Shown one piece after another: positions 1-8,538 of a stretch of DNA of 28,193 nucleotides; within the stretch, counting starts at the first letter, position 1; every line of letters starts with the position of its first letter. The translations under genes and the position numbers were made by a program. The stretch is from an uncultured Flavobacteriales bacterium (GTDB lineage: Bacteria > Bacteroidota > Bacteroidia > Flavobacteriales > Crocinitomicaceae). The notes beneath the pieces were generated by a model, which saw nothing but the letters and a program-made list of their open reading frames with translations, did not search any database and had not been told where the DNA came from. The DNA lies in contig CAMLDR010000034.1 in assembly GCA_946478775.1 (NCBI GenBank), positions 1 through 28,193 of the forward strand. Direction: 5' to 3'.

Positions 1-1022
1 CCCACTCCTGCATTGCAAATAAGTGGAATACCCATTGCCATGATTTCACCCTGTTTGGTAGGTGAGGAAGCCTTCTTTGAAAAACTCGGTCGAATAAAAA
101 AGATGGAGCAATCAAAAAGTGAAATATAAGCGGGAACTTTTTGATGGGGCACCGAAACCACACGGACAAAATCCGGGTTGATCCCCAATTCCTTTGCTTC
201 CTGATGAATGATGGAGGGAGATTCTTTTGTGACGAAAAGAAAGAGTGAGTTTGGCTTCAAATGCAAGATGTGCTTGAATGCCAGAAGCATTTCTCTTAGC
301 TGGTACCAGGTTCCGATAGAGCCCACATAACCTACAACAAACTGATCGGTTAATTGATATTCCAGCTTCTTTTTTAGGAGTAAATCCGGATCTGTTTTCT
401 TGGGATCAAACAAGTTCAGGTCCACGCAGCATGGAATAACCCGTATTTTTTCCGGAGTTACCTGGGGAATGTTCCAGGATAGAATTTCGGCTTTGCCGAT
501 TTCAGTCAAACTGACAATGGCATCGCTTTCTTCAAAATACCTTCTTTCTTTCTTTTTGAAATAAGCATAAATGGATTTAAAAAGCGGGTTTTTCAAGTTC
601 CATATTTTGCCTTCCACACGTTCATCTGCCCAAAATCCGCGCATATCGAACAGGAATTTAACTCCCTTTTCCCGTTTCAGTTTCAAACCGATCAAGGCAC
701 TGATATAGCTCCTGCAATGAACCAGCTGGAATCCCTTTTCTTTGTGAAGCGTAAAGGCCGTTTTCCGCATTTTCCGGATATCAATAATGGTGGACAGAAC
801 GGGCGGATTTTTGGTATACATTAGCGGTTTCCAATGAATTCGATGTTTCATACAGAGGTTTTCGATCTTACTCTTTTCCTGAACATACCGATCCGGCTTT
901 TCAAAACTGATCAGGGTGATGTGAAATCCCTTTTTGCTTAAGCCCGCCAAATAGGGAAGTACCTGACTTTGTCCTAAAGGATCAGTCATACCGTCATAGG
1001 ACAAGTAAAGCACATTCTTCAT
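1..1022 (-). CDS. GT4-family glycosyltransferase, 3' end cut by window edge
   Basis: Reading the minus strand from the ATG at 1022 gives 340 codons without a stop, running off the window. The N-terminus contains YDGMTDPLGQSQ, a glycine-rich first loop common in Bacteroidota GT-B (GT4) glycosyltransferases. Later come a DMRGFWADE segment, an IPCCVDLNLFDP segment (the usual IPNGVD position before the second Rossmann domain), and GYVGSIGTWY opening that domain. Near the cut end SSPTKQGEIMAMGIP carries the nucleotide-sugar-binding glutamate region typical of the family. It should transfer an activated sugar to a growing lipid-linked glycan at the cytoplasmic face; donor and acceptor cannot be read. 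It lies 54 bp downstream of the epimerase gene on the same strand, so it is probably cotranscribed with it. About 30-60 C-terminal residues are probably missing. Confidence 0.9.
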   Translation of the reverse strand, partial: MKNVLYLSYDGMTDPLGQSQVLPYLAGLSKKGFHITLISFEKPDRYVQEKSKIENLCMKHRIHWKPLMYTKNPPVLSTIIDIRKMRKTAFTLHKEKGFQLVHCRSYISALIGLKLKREKGVKFLFDMRGFWADERVEGKIWNLKNPLFKSIYAYFKKKERRYFEESDAIVSLTEIGKAEILSWNIPQVTPEKIRVIPCCVDLNLFDPKKTDPDLLLKKKLEYQLTDQFVVGYVGSIGTWYQLREMLLAFKHILHLKPNSLFLFVTKESPSIIHQEAKELGINPDFVRVVSVPHQKVPAYISLFDCSIFFIRPSFSKKASSPTKQGEIMAMGIPLICNAGV

Positions 1023-1076
1023 TTCCGGGTTTCAGTTAAATGTTAATCACTGATTAACTTCAGATCAAGTTACTGT

Positions 1077-2009
1077 TTATCTCAGATTATTCAAAATTAC
1101 CTGAATTCCTTTTTCCAGATCTGTGAAGGGTCTTCTCAAAAGTTGATTCATTTTTGCGATATCCGGCTGTCTTCGGGTCATGTCGCCCTCTTCTAAAGGA
1201 GGTAAATGAACGATCTTGGATTGCGAATTCGTCAGGCGGATGATGATTTCCGCAAGTTCCAGGATGGTCACGATATCCCCGTTTCCGATGTTTGCAACGT
1301 CATTTACAACCAGGTCAGATTCCATGGCTCTTATACAGGCATCCAGGTTGTCCTCGATGAAACAGAATGTTCGTGTCTGTGAACCATCTCCATAAACTGT
1401 TATGTCTTTATTTGCAAGCGCTAAACGGATGAATCGCGACATCACAAAATCGGTACTTTGTTTGGGCCCGTAAGTATTGAAGAACCTGAAAATGGTATAA
1501 TCTAAACCATATTCCTGCTGGTAGGAGCGAAAATAGGATTCTCCCACGTTTTTCACGACAGCATAAGGTAATCGTGAATTGAGCGGAGTACTCGTTTCAT
1601 GCTGCGGTAAATGAACAGGTTCTCCGTAAACTTCCGAGGAAGATGCGTAGAAGACCCGTTTCACGCCCGTACGTTTTGATAAGTCCAGGATATTCCGGAT
1701 TCCGTAAATATCATCCAGCACCATGATCGGGTTTTCAAGGGTCCTGTGAACACCTACAACAGCTGCATAATGAAAAACATAATCAAAATTATAGAGGCTG
1801 AAAATAGGCGCTATATCGTCAAAGTTATTGACATCCCCATGAATGAACTTGCAGTTTTCGTGTTGTGGAATATTCTCTTTTTTTCCAGTCAGGAAATTGT
1901 CCATCAAAACCACAAAATAGTTCGGGTTTTGAAGGAACCTATCAGCAAGGGATGAAGGAATAAAACCAGCACCTCCCGTGATAAGAATATTTTTTTTTGA
2001 CTGAGCCAT
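1077..2009 (-). CDS. NAD-dependent nucleotide-sugar epimerase/dehydratase (extended SDR)
   Basis: The 310-residue product is the usual length for extended short-chain dehydrogenases acting on nucleotide sugars. The NAD loop is TGGAGFIPS (residues 11-19), where the third glycine of GxxGxxG is replaced by proline. SSSEVYGE (123-130) and YAVVK (149-153) give the Ser and Tyr-x3-Lys catalytic residues. FFNTYGPKQ and VYGDGSQTRTFCFIED resemble UDP-glucuronate decarboxylases and UDP-glucose/GlcNAc 4-epimerases. The likely role is 4-oxidation of a UDP- or dTDP-sugar followed by epimerisation, dehydration or decarboxylation; sequence alone does not settle which. Its start codon is 2 bp from the stop of the upstream amidotransferase gene, so the two are almost certainly translated from one message and may act on one sugar pathway. 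Confidence 0.9.
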   Translation of the reverse strand: MAQSKKNILITGGAGFIPSSLADRFLQNPNYFVVLMDNFLTGKKENIPQHENCKFIHGDVNNFDDIAPIFSLYNFDYVFHYAAVVGVHRTLENPIMVLDDIYGIRNILDLSKRTGVKRVFYASSSEVYGEPVHLPQHETSTPLNSRLPYAVVKNVGESYFRSYQQEYGLDYTIFRFFNTYGPKQSTDFVMSRFIRLALANKDITVYGDGSQTRTFCFIEDNLDACIRAMESDLVVNDVANIGNGDIVTILELAEIIIRLTNSQSKIVHLPPLEEGDMTRRQPDIAKMNQLLRRPFTDLEKGIQVILNNLR

Positions 2010-2011
2010 GG

Positions 2012-3133
2012 TTATTTTTTTGAAAATAAGAGACGATAAACACCGTATACGAAGTTAATTCGCTTTTTTGAATTTGGAAAGTTTTTATACGTTAAAGGTT
2101 TTTGATTTAGAATGGAATCAAATTCCTCCGGAGAAATTTGCAGTTTTTTGCAGATGAAAACCTTCTCTCGTCCAATGGTTTCTGTGTTGTACGGAAGTAA
2201 CTGCAACTGATCCAAAGCTTCTTCCCGTGTGATTTGATTGGCGCATATCTGTGTTGAAAAAGTAGCCCGGCGATAATCAAAACCATATTTTACAGGCATG
2301 ATATACGACTGCCAAAAACCGGTGTACCGGGATTCATGGTGTTTTCTTTCCGGGAACTTACAACCCAATTCTTTTTCCAGTATCAAACGTGCTTCGTCTT
2401 TATTGTAATTGATAAAATTCAAGGGGTAAAGCGTTTTGATTCCCTTGATCATTTTATAATAAAACTCTTTCCAAAGCCCGAATCCGGGAGTCTTTTCCCG
2501 TTTAACGGTACTGAATTCACGAACAATGTTCCGATAGAGCTTCATGTCCTTCATGACATGGTAGCCCCATTGAAGTGGTAAAATCCCTTCGGAAGAATAA
2601 TTCCCTCCTGAAAGAATGGTTTTAATACCGTGTTTTTCTGCAATTTGATGCAAAGCTGCAGGGATAGCTAAATCACTCGGGATTTCAATGTCTACGATCG
2701 AAGATCTTAAAAACGCCAGTTGAATTTCCCTGAACTCAGACCAGTCAAGGACGACCGTTTCCAGATCGAGTTCCAATTTTTCAGCAACGGTTTGAATGTT
2801 TTGAACCGCTAATTCGGTATTCCAGCCATTATCCAGGTGTACCAGTAAGGGATTTAAACCGTTTATTTTGGCATAATAGGCCGTGTAGCAGCTGTCAACT
2901 CCACCGCTGATTCCAATAACGGAATCGTAGGTTTTTTGATTGCTTTTGGATTTTATCTGATCAATGAGGTTTCGGATCTTTTCGTCATTTTTCGCCGGAT
3001 CGTCGAATAAGGGGTTGATCCTCAAAATATAATCAGAGCAATGATTGCATGTACCGTCTTCATTGAACACAATATCCGGATCACTGGTATCCATGACACA
3101 CCTTACGCATTGTTGATATTGGGAATCAAGCAT
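2012..3133 (-). CDS. N-acetyl sugar amidotransferase (WbpG/WbuX type)
   Basis: The 373-residue product has two N-terminal cysteine pairs, CVRC (9-12) and CNHC (29-32), around a VMDTSDPDIVF segment, a probable zinc site. The PP-loop ATP-binding signature SGGVDS is at 76-81. This architecture is that of WbpG/WbuX sugar amidotransferases, which use ATP and ammonia to convert a nucleotide-sugar acetamido group to acetamidino (or a related amide). Known members receive ammonia from HisH- and HisF-like partners; none is encoded in this window. The gene heads a minus-strand unit running into the epimerase and the edge GT4. A perfect TAnnTTTG box ends 4 nt before its ATG. Family assignment is strong; the exact sugar product is unknown. 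Confidence 0.88.
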   Translation of the reverse strand: MLDSQYQQCVRCVMDTSDPDIVFNEDGTCNHCSDYILRINPLFDDPAKNDEKIRNLIDQIKSKSNQKTYDSVIGISGGVDSCYTAYYAKINGLNPLLVHLDNGWNTELAVQNIQTVAEKLELDLETVVLDWSEFREIQLAFLRSSIVDIEIPSDLAIPAALHQIAEKHGIKTILSGGNYSSEGILPLQWGYHVMKDMKLYRNIVREFSTVKREKTPGFGLWKEFYYKMIKGIKTLYPLNFINYNKDEARLILEKELGCKFPERKHHESRYTGFWQSYIMPVKYGFDYRRATFSTQICANQITREEALDQLQLLPYNTETIGREKVFICKKLQISPEEFDSILNQKPLTYKNFPNSKKRINFVYGVYRLLFSKK

Positions 3134-3137
3134 CTTA

Positions 3138-3145
3138 CAAAATTA
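3138..3145 (-). promoter_or_regulatory. -7 promoter box TAATTTTG before the amidotransferase gene
   Basis: On the minus strand the octamer TAATTTTG matches the Bacteroidota TAnnTTTG element and is followed by TAAG and the ATG at 3133. With the element placed at about -12 to -5, transcription would begin at or next to the A of the start codon, a leaderless message. No clear -33 TTTG is seen about 20 bp upstream, so this is a candidate only. Confidence 0.5.
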
Positions 3146-3241
3146 ACAGCATCTGCTTACGAAGAAGCATTTTTTCCGACTAAAGAATAAGTAGAAGTGA
3201 TGAATGAATATTTGATAAGGTTGATTGAACGTTTGGAAAAG

Positions 3242-4126
3242 TTAGAAAATCAAATGTTTTAATGTGGCCCAAAATACGCGTTGGCTGATAGCACTTTTAT
3301 GTTCGCGAAATGCTTTTTTCAGGTAAAAGAATCCCTTTTTTTTATGTGAATTGTATGCCAGGTCTACCGCCAGGATCAAATAGTTTCTCATCACAAAATA
3401 CCGATAGTCATTTCCTAAGAATTGCTTCAGTTCCCGGTTCTCATCGGTGTATTTGAGAAAAGTTAAAAACCGTGTTTCCAGCTTATCCGGATCGGTCATG
3501 GTATTGACGCTTCGTTCATCGTGCTGAATTAAAAACGAAGTAATTTCCGAAGATTGAATAAAAGGGTATTTGGTCATTAAACGCAGCCATAATTCATAGT
3601 CTTCACTGGCACTCAGCGAGCGGTCTTCAATGAATGGATTTTTCAGAGCAATATCTCTGCGAACAAAGACGGGATTGCAAGCAAGGTAATTTCCTTCGAT
3701 CAAAAAATTCTTTCGTTGCTTTTGTCCTCCTGAATAAGAAGCCTGGACCGGAGTTATTTTTCCACTAACTGAATCTTTGATCTGGTACATGAGACTGAAT
3801 ACTTCCGGTTGGCCGACTGCCAATTCTTTGGCACAGGCAACGTGGTTTGAAAGCATTTCATCGTCACTGTCAAACCAATTGACATAATCCCCTTTTGCAT
3901 ATTCGGTCCCCCGGTTTCTTGCAGCGCCGCGTTCACTGTTCGGGATCCGGTAATAGTGTACTTTTTCAGAAAGATAGGGCTGAACAATTTCTGCAGTATT
4001 GTCCGAACTTCCGTCATCGATTACAATGACCTCGAAATCATCACAAGATTGGGTCAATACACTTTTTAGCGTATGTTCGATCAAATGCGCACGATTATAT
4101 GTCGGGATGACGATTGAGAGAAACAT
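3242..4126 (-). CDS. GT2-family glycosyltransferase
   Basis: The 294-residue product begins directly with the GT-A fold strand SIVIPTYNRAHLI. VIDDGSSDNT (35-44) is the nucleotide-binding aspartate motif and WFDSDDE (84-90) the metal-binding DxD motif. ERGAARNRG matches the conserved arginine-rich segment after the second strand. No membrane helix follows, so it is a soluble inverting transferase acting at the cytoplasmic face of the inner membrane. Specificity cannot be read. It starts 3 bp after the stop of the upstream GT4 gene and ends 108 bp before the amidotransferase ATG, so the two GT genes form one unit separated by a probable new promoter from the next. Confidence 0.92.
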   Translation of the reverse strand: MFLSIVIPTYNRAHLIEHTLKSVLTQSCDDFEVIVIDDGSSDNTAEIVQPYLSEKVHYYRIPNSERGAARNRGTEYAKGDYVNWFDSDDEMLSNHVACAKELAVGQPEVFSLMYQIKDSVSGKITPVQASYSGGQKQRKNFLIEGNYLACNPVFVRRDIALKNPFIEDRSLSASEDYELWLRLMTKYPFIQSSEITSFLIQHDERSVNTMTDPDKLETRFLTFLKYTDENRELKQFLGNDYRYFVMRNYLILAVDLAYNSHKKKGFFYLKKAFREHKSAISQRVFWATLKHLIF

Positions 4127-4129
4127 GTG

Positions 4130-5239
4130 CTAAGGTCTGTACAATTTTTTAAGATTCCGGATATAAGTATCAAAACTGAATAATGAGTTTACACTTTCTT
4201 TTCCATTGATGATTAATTTCTCACAAAGCAAAGGCTCATTCAACAAACGGAGGAAGGCTTCGTAAATAGCCTGGGAATCTTTAAAAGGAACTACCAGTGC
4301 ATTTTCTTCGTTTTCAATGAATTCCCGGGCGATTCCACTCAAAGTGAATACGGACGGAGCACCTGCAGCCAGTGCTTCCACATATGTTTGCCCGAATGCT
4401 TCACAACTCGGATTGACCGGAACATGAACGTAGATGTCAAATAATTGGTAAAGATCAAACACGTTGCTTTCGAAAGTAACAACACAGACATTTTCTTCCG
4501 GAATCTGGTGCAACATATTTTTTATTTCAGCAGAGTAGTCGGCATTTTCAGAAGCTCCGAATAAATATAATCTCGCATTAGGAGAATCGTTCAGCAATTT
4601 TTGAAAAGCAGCAATAATGTATGGAATCCCCTTTAATTCCAGCCAACGGGAAATGATTCCGATAGTTGGATTCAAGTTGTTTGGATTGTATTGGGTCTTG
4701 ATCCGTTCAACTTCCTGCAAATCCGGACTGGAGAATCGTTTCAGATCAAAGCCATGGTGGATGATTTCTCTTCTCGATTTAGGAACACCTTGTTTGCTTA
4801 ACAGGTCATCTATGTTTTTTGAAACAGCTATGATTTTGGTTGCCAAACGATTTTGGATTTTATCGATCACCCGTTCTTTCCACTGGAGTTTCAGAGGTTC
4901 TCCCGAATGACGTGTATAGATTCGGTTTTTCACACCTGCACGTTTTGCAGCCCATAATCCAACCCAGTTTGCATGTGCTAAATGGCAATGAATCAAATCC
5001 GGATTCAATTGCTTCAAAATCGTTTTACATTCCCGGATTGCTTTTCTTGATTTTAACAGGGAAGAAGTCTCTAAAGTAAAAACAGGAAAGTTGTTTTCTT
5101 TGAGGAAAATATGCAGGTTTTTGTTGGTGCAATTGATCAGGATGTATGAAATATCCAATCCTTCATTTCGAAGGGCAAGTGCCGTTTGTTCAAAATAAAC
5201 TGCCTTGTCAATATCTGATATGATGTAGCATATTTTCAA
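4130..5239 (-). CDS. GT4-family glycosyltransferase, probable TTG start
   Basis: This is a GT-B glycosyltransferase. NPDLIHCHLAHANWVG and IIAVSKNI lie in the N-terminal domain, IIHHGFDLKRF precedes the linker, GIISRWLELKGI opens the C-terminal Rossmann domain, and CEAFGQTYVEALAAG contains the E-x7-E motif (E280 and E288 from the chosen start). The frame also offers an ATG at 5293, which would add 18 residues before the first beta strand. I chose the TTG at 5239 because KICYIIS, the usual first strand, follows immediately and GGAG lies 6 nt upstream. The ATG start remains possible: TAAATTTA, one mismatch from a -7 box, lies 5 nt before it. It likely adds a sugar during O-chain or core assembly; specificity is unknown. 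Confidence 0.87.
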   Translation of the reverse strand: MKICYIISDIDKAVYFEQTALALRNEGLDISYILINCTNKNLHIFLKENNFPVFTLETSSLLKSRKAIRECKTILKQLNPDLIHCHLAHANWVGLWAAKRAGVKNRIYTRHSGEPLKLQWKERVIDKIQNRLATKIIAVSKNIDDLLSKQGVPKSRREIIHHGFDLKRFSSPDLQEVERIKTQYNPNNLNPTIGIISRWLELKGIPYIIAAFQKLLNDSPNARLYLFGASENADYSAEIKNMLHQIPEENVCVVTFESNVFDLYQLFDIYVHVPVNPSCEAFGQTYVEALAAGAPSVFTLSGIAREFIENEENALVVPFKDSQAIYEAFLRLLNEPLLCEKLIINGKESVNSLFSFDTYIRNLKKLYRP

Positions 5240-5292
5240 GAAAAACTCCAATTTGCAGCTAAAATACTGGTTTATTCCTTTAGATTTCTGCA

Positions 5293-5324
5293 TTTGATTA
5301 AATTTACCCGTTCTACTTATTTTG
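5293..5324 (+). promoter_or_regulatory. Candidate promoter of the plus-strand island
   Basis: TTTG at 5293-5296 and TTATTTTG at 5317-5324 are separated by 20 bp, the spacing expected for the -33 and -7 elements of the Bacteroidota primary sigma factor. The -7 box has one mismatch (second base T instead of A). The first gene of the plus-strand island starts 16 nt after the box. It lies in the divergent gap with the minus-strand GT4 gene. Confidence 0.45.
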
Positions 5325-5340
5325 AAATCCGCTACTTAGC

Positions 5341-6270
5341 ATGAAAACTAAATTCTCTATTATCATTCCTTGCTATTACAATGAGCTCAACATTCCGGTA
5401 ACTTTTGCCAAACTGTTGGAGAATGAAATGAACTTTCACGATGAGGTCGATTTCGAGTATGTATTTGTTGACGATGGGAGTAAAGACAATACCTGGTCAG
5501 AACTAACTAAAATCTATTCCCTGCATCCTGAAAAGGTAAGATTATTAAGGTTTGGCAAGAATGTCGGATCTTACATAGCAATCACTGCGGGAATGAAAAA
5601 AGCAAGTGGGGATGTGAATGTTATTATCTCTGCTGATTTGCAGGACCCGATTGAATTGACCATTGAGATGATGAAACATTGGAGAAACGGATTCAAACTG
5701 GTGATAGGTCAGCGTTCAAACAACCTGGATGGTTTCGTTTCGAAAGGAACTTCCAGAATGTTTAATTCATTGATGCGCAAATATGCAATATCCGATTTGC
5801 CAAAAGGCGGATTCGATTTTGTTTTATTTGATAGGGTTGTGAAAGATGAGGTGCTGAAAATAGGAGAAAAGAACACGAATATTCTCTATTTGATGTTTGT
5901 GTTGGGATACCCGACAGCAACCATTCCTTATGTAAGACAAGAGCGAAAGCTGGGAAAAAGCCGTTGGACCCTGAAGAAAAAAATGAAATTGTTTATTGAT
6001 TCTTTTATTGCATTTTCATTTGTTCCTATTCGTATTTTGAGTGTTGCGGGATTTGTTTTCGGTCTTTTGTCGTTGATTTATTCTGTCTATATTTTGATCA
6101 ACAAATTAAATGGGAACATTGAAATTGAGGGCTGGTCGGCACTGATGATCGCCGTTCTGTTCATCGGATCATTCCAAATGATAGGTTTGGGGATATTGGG
6201 TGAATATTTATGGAGGATCCTGGATGAAGTAAGAAACCGGCCTCAGTATACGGTTGTTGAAGAACGATAA
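5341..6270 (+). CDS. Polyprenyl-phosphate sugar synthase-like GT2 with two membrane helices
   Basis: The 309-residue product has the GT2 fold with FVDDGSKDNTW (42-52) and SADLQDP (97-103), a motif set typical of dolichyl/undecaprenyl-phosphate mannose or glucose synthases (DPM1, GtrB, ArnC). ERKLGKSRWTLKKK (201-214), the basic juxtamembrane stretch of that group, is followed by two hydrophobic segments at about 227-255 and 266-291. Family knowledge says such enzymes load a sugar on undecaprenyl phosphate at the cytoplasmic face; the product is flipped and used outside by a polytopic GT-C transferase. The next gene, 10 bp downstream, is a large polytopic protein that would fit that role. Which sugar is carried is not readable. 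Confidence 0.9.
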   Translation: MKTKFSIIIPCYYNELNIPVTFAKLLENEMNFHDEVDFEYVFVDDGSKDNTWSELTKIYSLHPEKVRLLRFGKNVGSYIAITAGMKKASGDVNVIISADLQDPIELTIEMMKHWRNGFKLVIGQRSNNLDGFVSKGTSRMFNSLMRKYAISDLPKGGFDFVLFDRVVKDEVLKIGEKNTNILYLMFVLGYPTATIPYVRQERKLGKSRWTLKKKMKLFIDSFIAFSFVPIRILSVAGFVFGLLSLIYSVYILINKLNGNIEIEGWSALMIAVLFIGSFQMIGLGILGEYLWRILDEVRNRPQYTVVEER

Positions 6271-6280
6271 TTTTTTGAAT

Positions 6281-8116
6281 ATGGAACTACTTGGCTGTCT
6301 CTTATTTATCATTTGCATTTTTCCTTTGGCAAAAGTAATCGGTCGAATCTTCATCGGACGACTTATTTTGACGCCATATTCAAGTATACAAGTGCTTTTG
6401 GGATTAATTGTAATCATCAGTTTTTTTGTCGGGATTATAACTCATGGAAAAACGATCCTATTGCCCGTTGTGATTTTATTCGGGTTTCAGGCGGTTCGGG
6501 ATTGGAAATTAGTAAAACAAGATTTGGGGGGCTCTTTTTTCAGGGAAATAAGGTGGCTAATAATCTTCAGTGTCATTTTGCTGGGCATATTAGTTCCTTT
6601 CTTTGTCATTCCACTGGGAAATAACGTTTTTTTGACCGGAGATTACCTGTTTTACGGCAAATTAGCTAACTACATGGTTGAAACAGGGTTTGAAACGAAA
6701 AACCTCCATTATTTTCAAACCCGGGAAAACTATACTGAAATATATCATTATCTGGATATCTGGTTTTATGGGTTTATTCAAAAAATAACCGGATTAAACT
6801 CAAATCAGAGCGTTTTCACAGGGATTTTCATGGTATTTATTCCTCTTATCTATCAAGGACAACTGGATTTATTCAACCATTTAAAAAAGAATAAATACAA
6901 TTACCTGTACTCATTGATTGCAACTGGCCTGGCGATTCAACTATCCGGCTCCACTTTTTTATTCAATGGGATATTCGGGTCAAATGAATTTGGAGATTTT
7001 TGTGGGCTAGCTTCCCCCAAACTCGTTATATTATACACCTTTTTTCTGGTATTTCTTCTCCTTGCATTTACTTCCGGTCTTCAGAATGTGTTTATCCTGG
7101 CTGGGATTTATGCTTTGTGTTTTACCACAGTGTTACCAGCCTACATCGGCCTTTCCGGAATTCTGTTTTTGAAAAAATACCGTTGGCGAATTTTCGGAAA
7201 AGAACAGCTGAAAATCGCAATCCCATTGGTAGCTATCATTTTATTCCTGGGTTGTTTTTATTTCTTTTTCGCCTCACATAATAAGGTTAATTTAATCCAT
7301 TCGACGCATTTTCCGCTGGATGCGGAGAGTATGAAAACACGGATTAATATTATTGGAAAGACAGCGATATATATGGTTTTGGGATTGCTTCCCTTGCTTT
7401 TCCTTGTTTTGGTAAACCGCAAAACGGACTCCTTTAAGGCTTACCGCAAAATACTTGTTTGGGGCTTTTTGGGAAGTTTTGTGGGACTTGTTTCCTGGAG
7501 TCTGGTGTTTCAAATGGCTGATTCGGTTCAGTTATGGAGTAATTTTTATTATCCGATGATTGGAATCAGTTATGTATTGATCGGTTATTTTGTATTGACC
7601 GAAAGAAAATGGATCCAACTTTTTTTGCTTTTGACATTTATTAGTGCTGATTTGGTGCTGGCAAATCTTCCCCCGGATTACTTTCGCAAAACCTCGGTCA
7701 ATGTTCATGTGTTTAAAAGATTTGACAACAAAAACATGGCACTATTCAATTATTACGATCCAAAAACGAGTGTGTATTCGAAAAATGACGCTGTTTTCTT
7801 CGGCAATTTAGATGCATTAATGGCTTTTTCAACAAGCAGGTTAATCAGCTTTTCATCTGTTGAGATTACTCCTCAAGATGCAATCTATGAGCAGATTATC
7901 AGGCAATCTCATTTATACCAACTGAGTCAGTTTGATCCGGGAAAACAAGAGTTTGAGTATGTTGTTTACCAAAACTCAATGCTGAATAAACTTCATATAG
8001 AGTATGCGGCAGTTCATAAGCAAAGAAGCCTTCCTTTGGTTTTAAAGAAATGGAAGTTACACGCATTGCCAATAGAAGATGAGCATTTTTACTTTTATCG
8101 GATTTCAAAAAAATAA
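6281..8116 (+). CDS. Large polytopic membrane protein, possible GT-C glycosyltransferase
   Basis: The ATG at 6281 gives 611 residues; a TTG 27 nt upstream in the same frame is less likely because it would lie inside the previous gene. Roughly the first 430 residues are a series of about eleven hydrophobic segments. The C-terminal third is mostly soluble after a last helix near WIQLFLLLTFIS. A polar loop after the third or fourth helix contains TGDYLFYGKLANYM and later YHYLDIWFYG, positions where GT-C enzymes carry acidic catalytic residues. No family signature is certain. It follows an undecaprenyl-phosphate-sugar synthase-like gene with 10 bp spacing, so I infer a periplasmic transferase using that lipid-linked sugar. 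A polymerase or unknown membrane protein are alternatives. Confidence 0.8.
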   Translation: MELLGCLLFIICIFPLAKVIGRIFIGRLILTPYSSIQVLLGLIVIISFFVGIITHGKTILLPVVILFGFQAVRDWKLVKQDLGGSFFREIRWLIIFSVILLGILVPFFVIPLGNNVFLTGDYLFYGKLANYMVETGFETKNLHYFQTRENYTEIYHYLDIWFYGFIQKITGLNSNQSVFTGIFMVFIPLIYQGQLDLFNHLKKNKYNYLYSLIATGLAIQLSGSTFLFNGIFGSNEFGDFCGLASPKLVILYTFFLVFLLLAFTSGLQNVFILAGIYALCFTTVLPAYIGLSGILFLKKYRWRIFGKEQLKIAIPLVAIILFLGCFYFFFASHNKVNLIHSTHFPLDAESMKTRINIIGKTAIYMVLGLLPLLFLVLVNRKTDSFKAYRKILVWGFLGSFVGLVSWSLVFQMADSVQLWSNFYYPMIGISYVLIGYFVLTERKWIQLFLLLTFISADLVLANLPPDYFRKTSVNVHVFKRFDNKNMALFNYYDPKTSVYSKNDAVFFGNLDALMAFSTSRLISFSSVEITPQDAIYEQIIRQSHLYQLSQFDPGKQEFEYVVYQNSMLNKLHIEYAAVHKQRSLPLVLKKWKLHALPIEDEHFYFYRISKK

Positions 8117-8130
8117 CTAATTTGAGAATA

Positions 8131-8538
8131 ATGAATTCAAAAGTTAAGATCATTCCATTCAAAAAAATCGGAGGGCCTTCTGAAGGTTATTTATCAGTTG
8201 GAGAATCTTTCGGAGAAGTTCCTTTTGATATTAAACGCGTTTTCTGGACTTATTTCACACCGGATAGCATCACACGTGGCAGGCATACGCACTATCATAC
8301 TGAGATGATTCTGATTGCACTTTCCGGGATTATTGAAGTAAGCACGGAGTCTATTGATGGTGAAAAAGCGCATTTTGTTTTGAAAAATCCGAATGAAGGT
8401 TTGTATGTTCCACCTTTAACCTGGCATGAGATGGCGTATTCACATACGGCGGTCCAATTGGTGTTGACGAATTCATTGTATGATGAAAAAGATTATATTC
8501 GGGATTACGAGGAATTCAAAAGTATGCAAACCAAATGA
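8131..8538 (+). CDS. fdtA: dTDP-4-keto-6-deoxyglucose 3,4-ketoisomerase (FdtA/QdtA type)
   Basis: The ATG at 8131 gives a 135-residue single-domain cupin, the usual size for FdtA/QdtA. RGRHTHYHTE (49-58) supplies the histidine cluster of the sugar ketoisomerases (normally RGxHAH). WHEM (98-101) and the C-terminal YDEKDYIRDYEEF are diagnostic of the WxcM-like/FdtA family. The enzyme converts dTDP-4-keto-6-deoxyglucose to the 3-keto sugar that an aminotransferase then aminates. The alanine between the two histidines is threonine here. FdtA and QdtA differ in C4 stereochemistry (galacto or gluco) and I cannot decide between them. The stop overlaps the start of the acetyltransferase gene by 4 nt (ATGA), so the cassette is translationally coupled. 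Confidence 0.88.
   Translation: MNSKVKIIPFKKIGGPSEGYLSVGESFGEVPFDIKRVFWTYFTPDSITRGRHTHYHTEMILIALSGIIEVSTESIDGEKAHFVLKNPNEGLYVPPLTWHEMAYSHTAVQLVLTNSLYDEKDYIRDYEEFKSMQTK

Noticed and set aside
3154..3175. TGCTT/AAGCA hairpin followed by six T on the plus strand
   Set aside because: It looks like a terminator only for plus-strand transcription, and no plus-strand gene ends here; the stem is just 5 bp.
3754..4017. An 87-codon frame inside the GT2 gene
   Set aside because: Out-of-frame shadow of a clear GT2 gene on the same strand.
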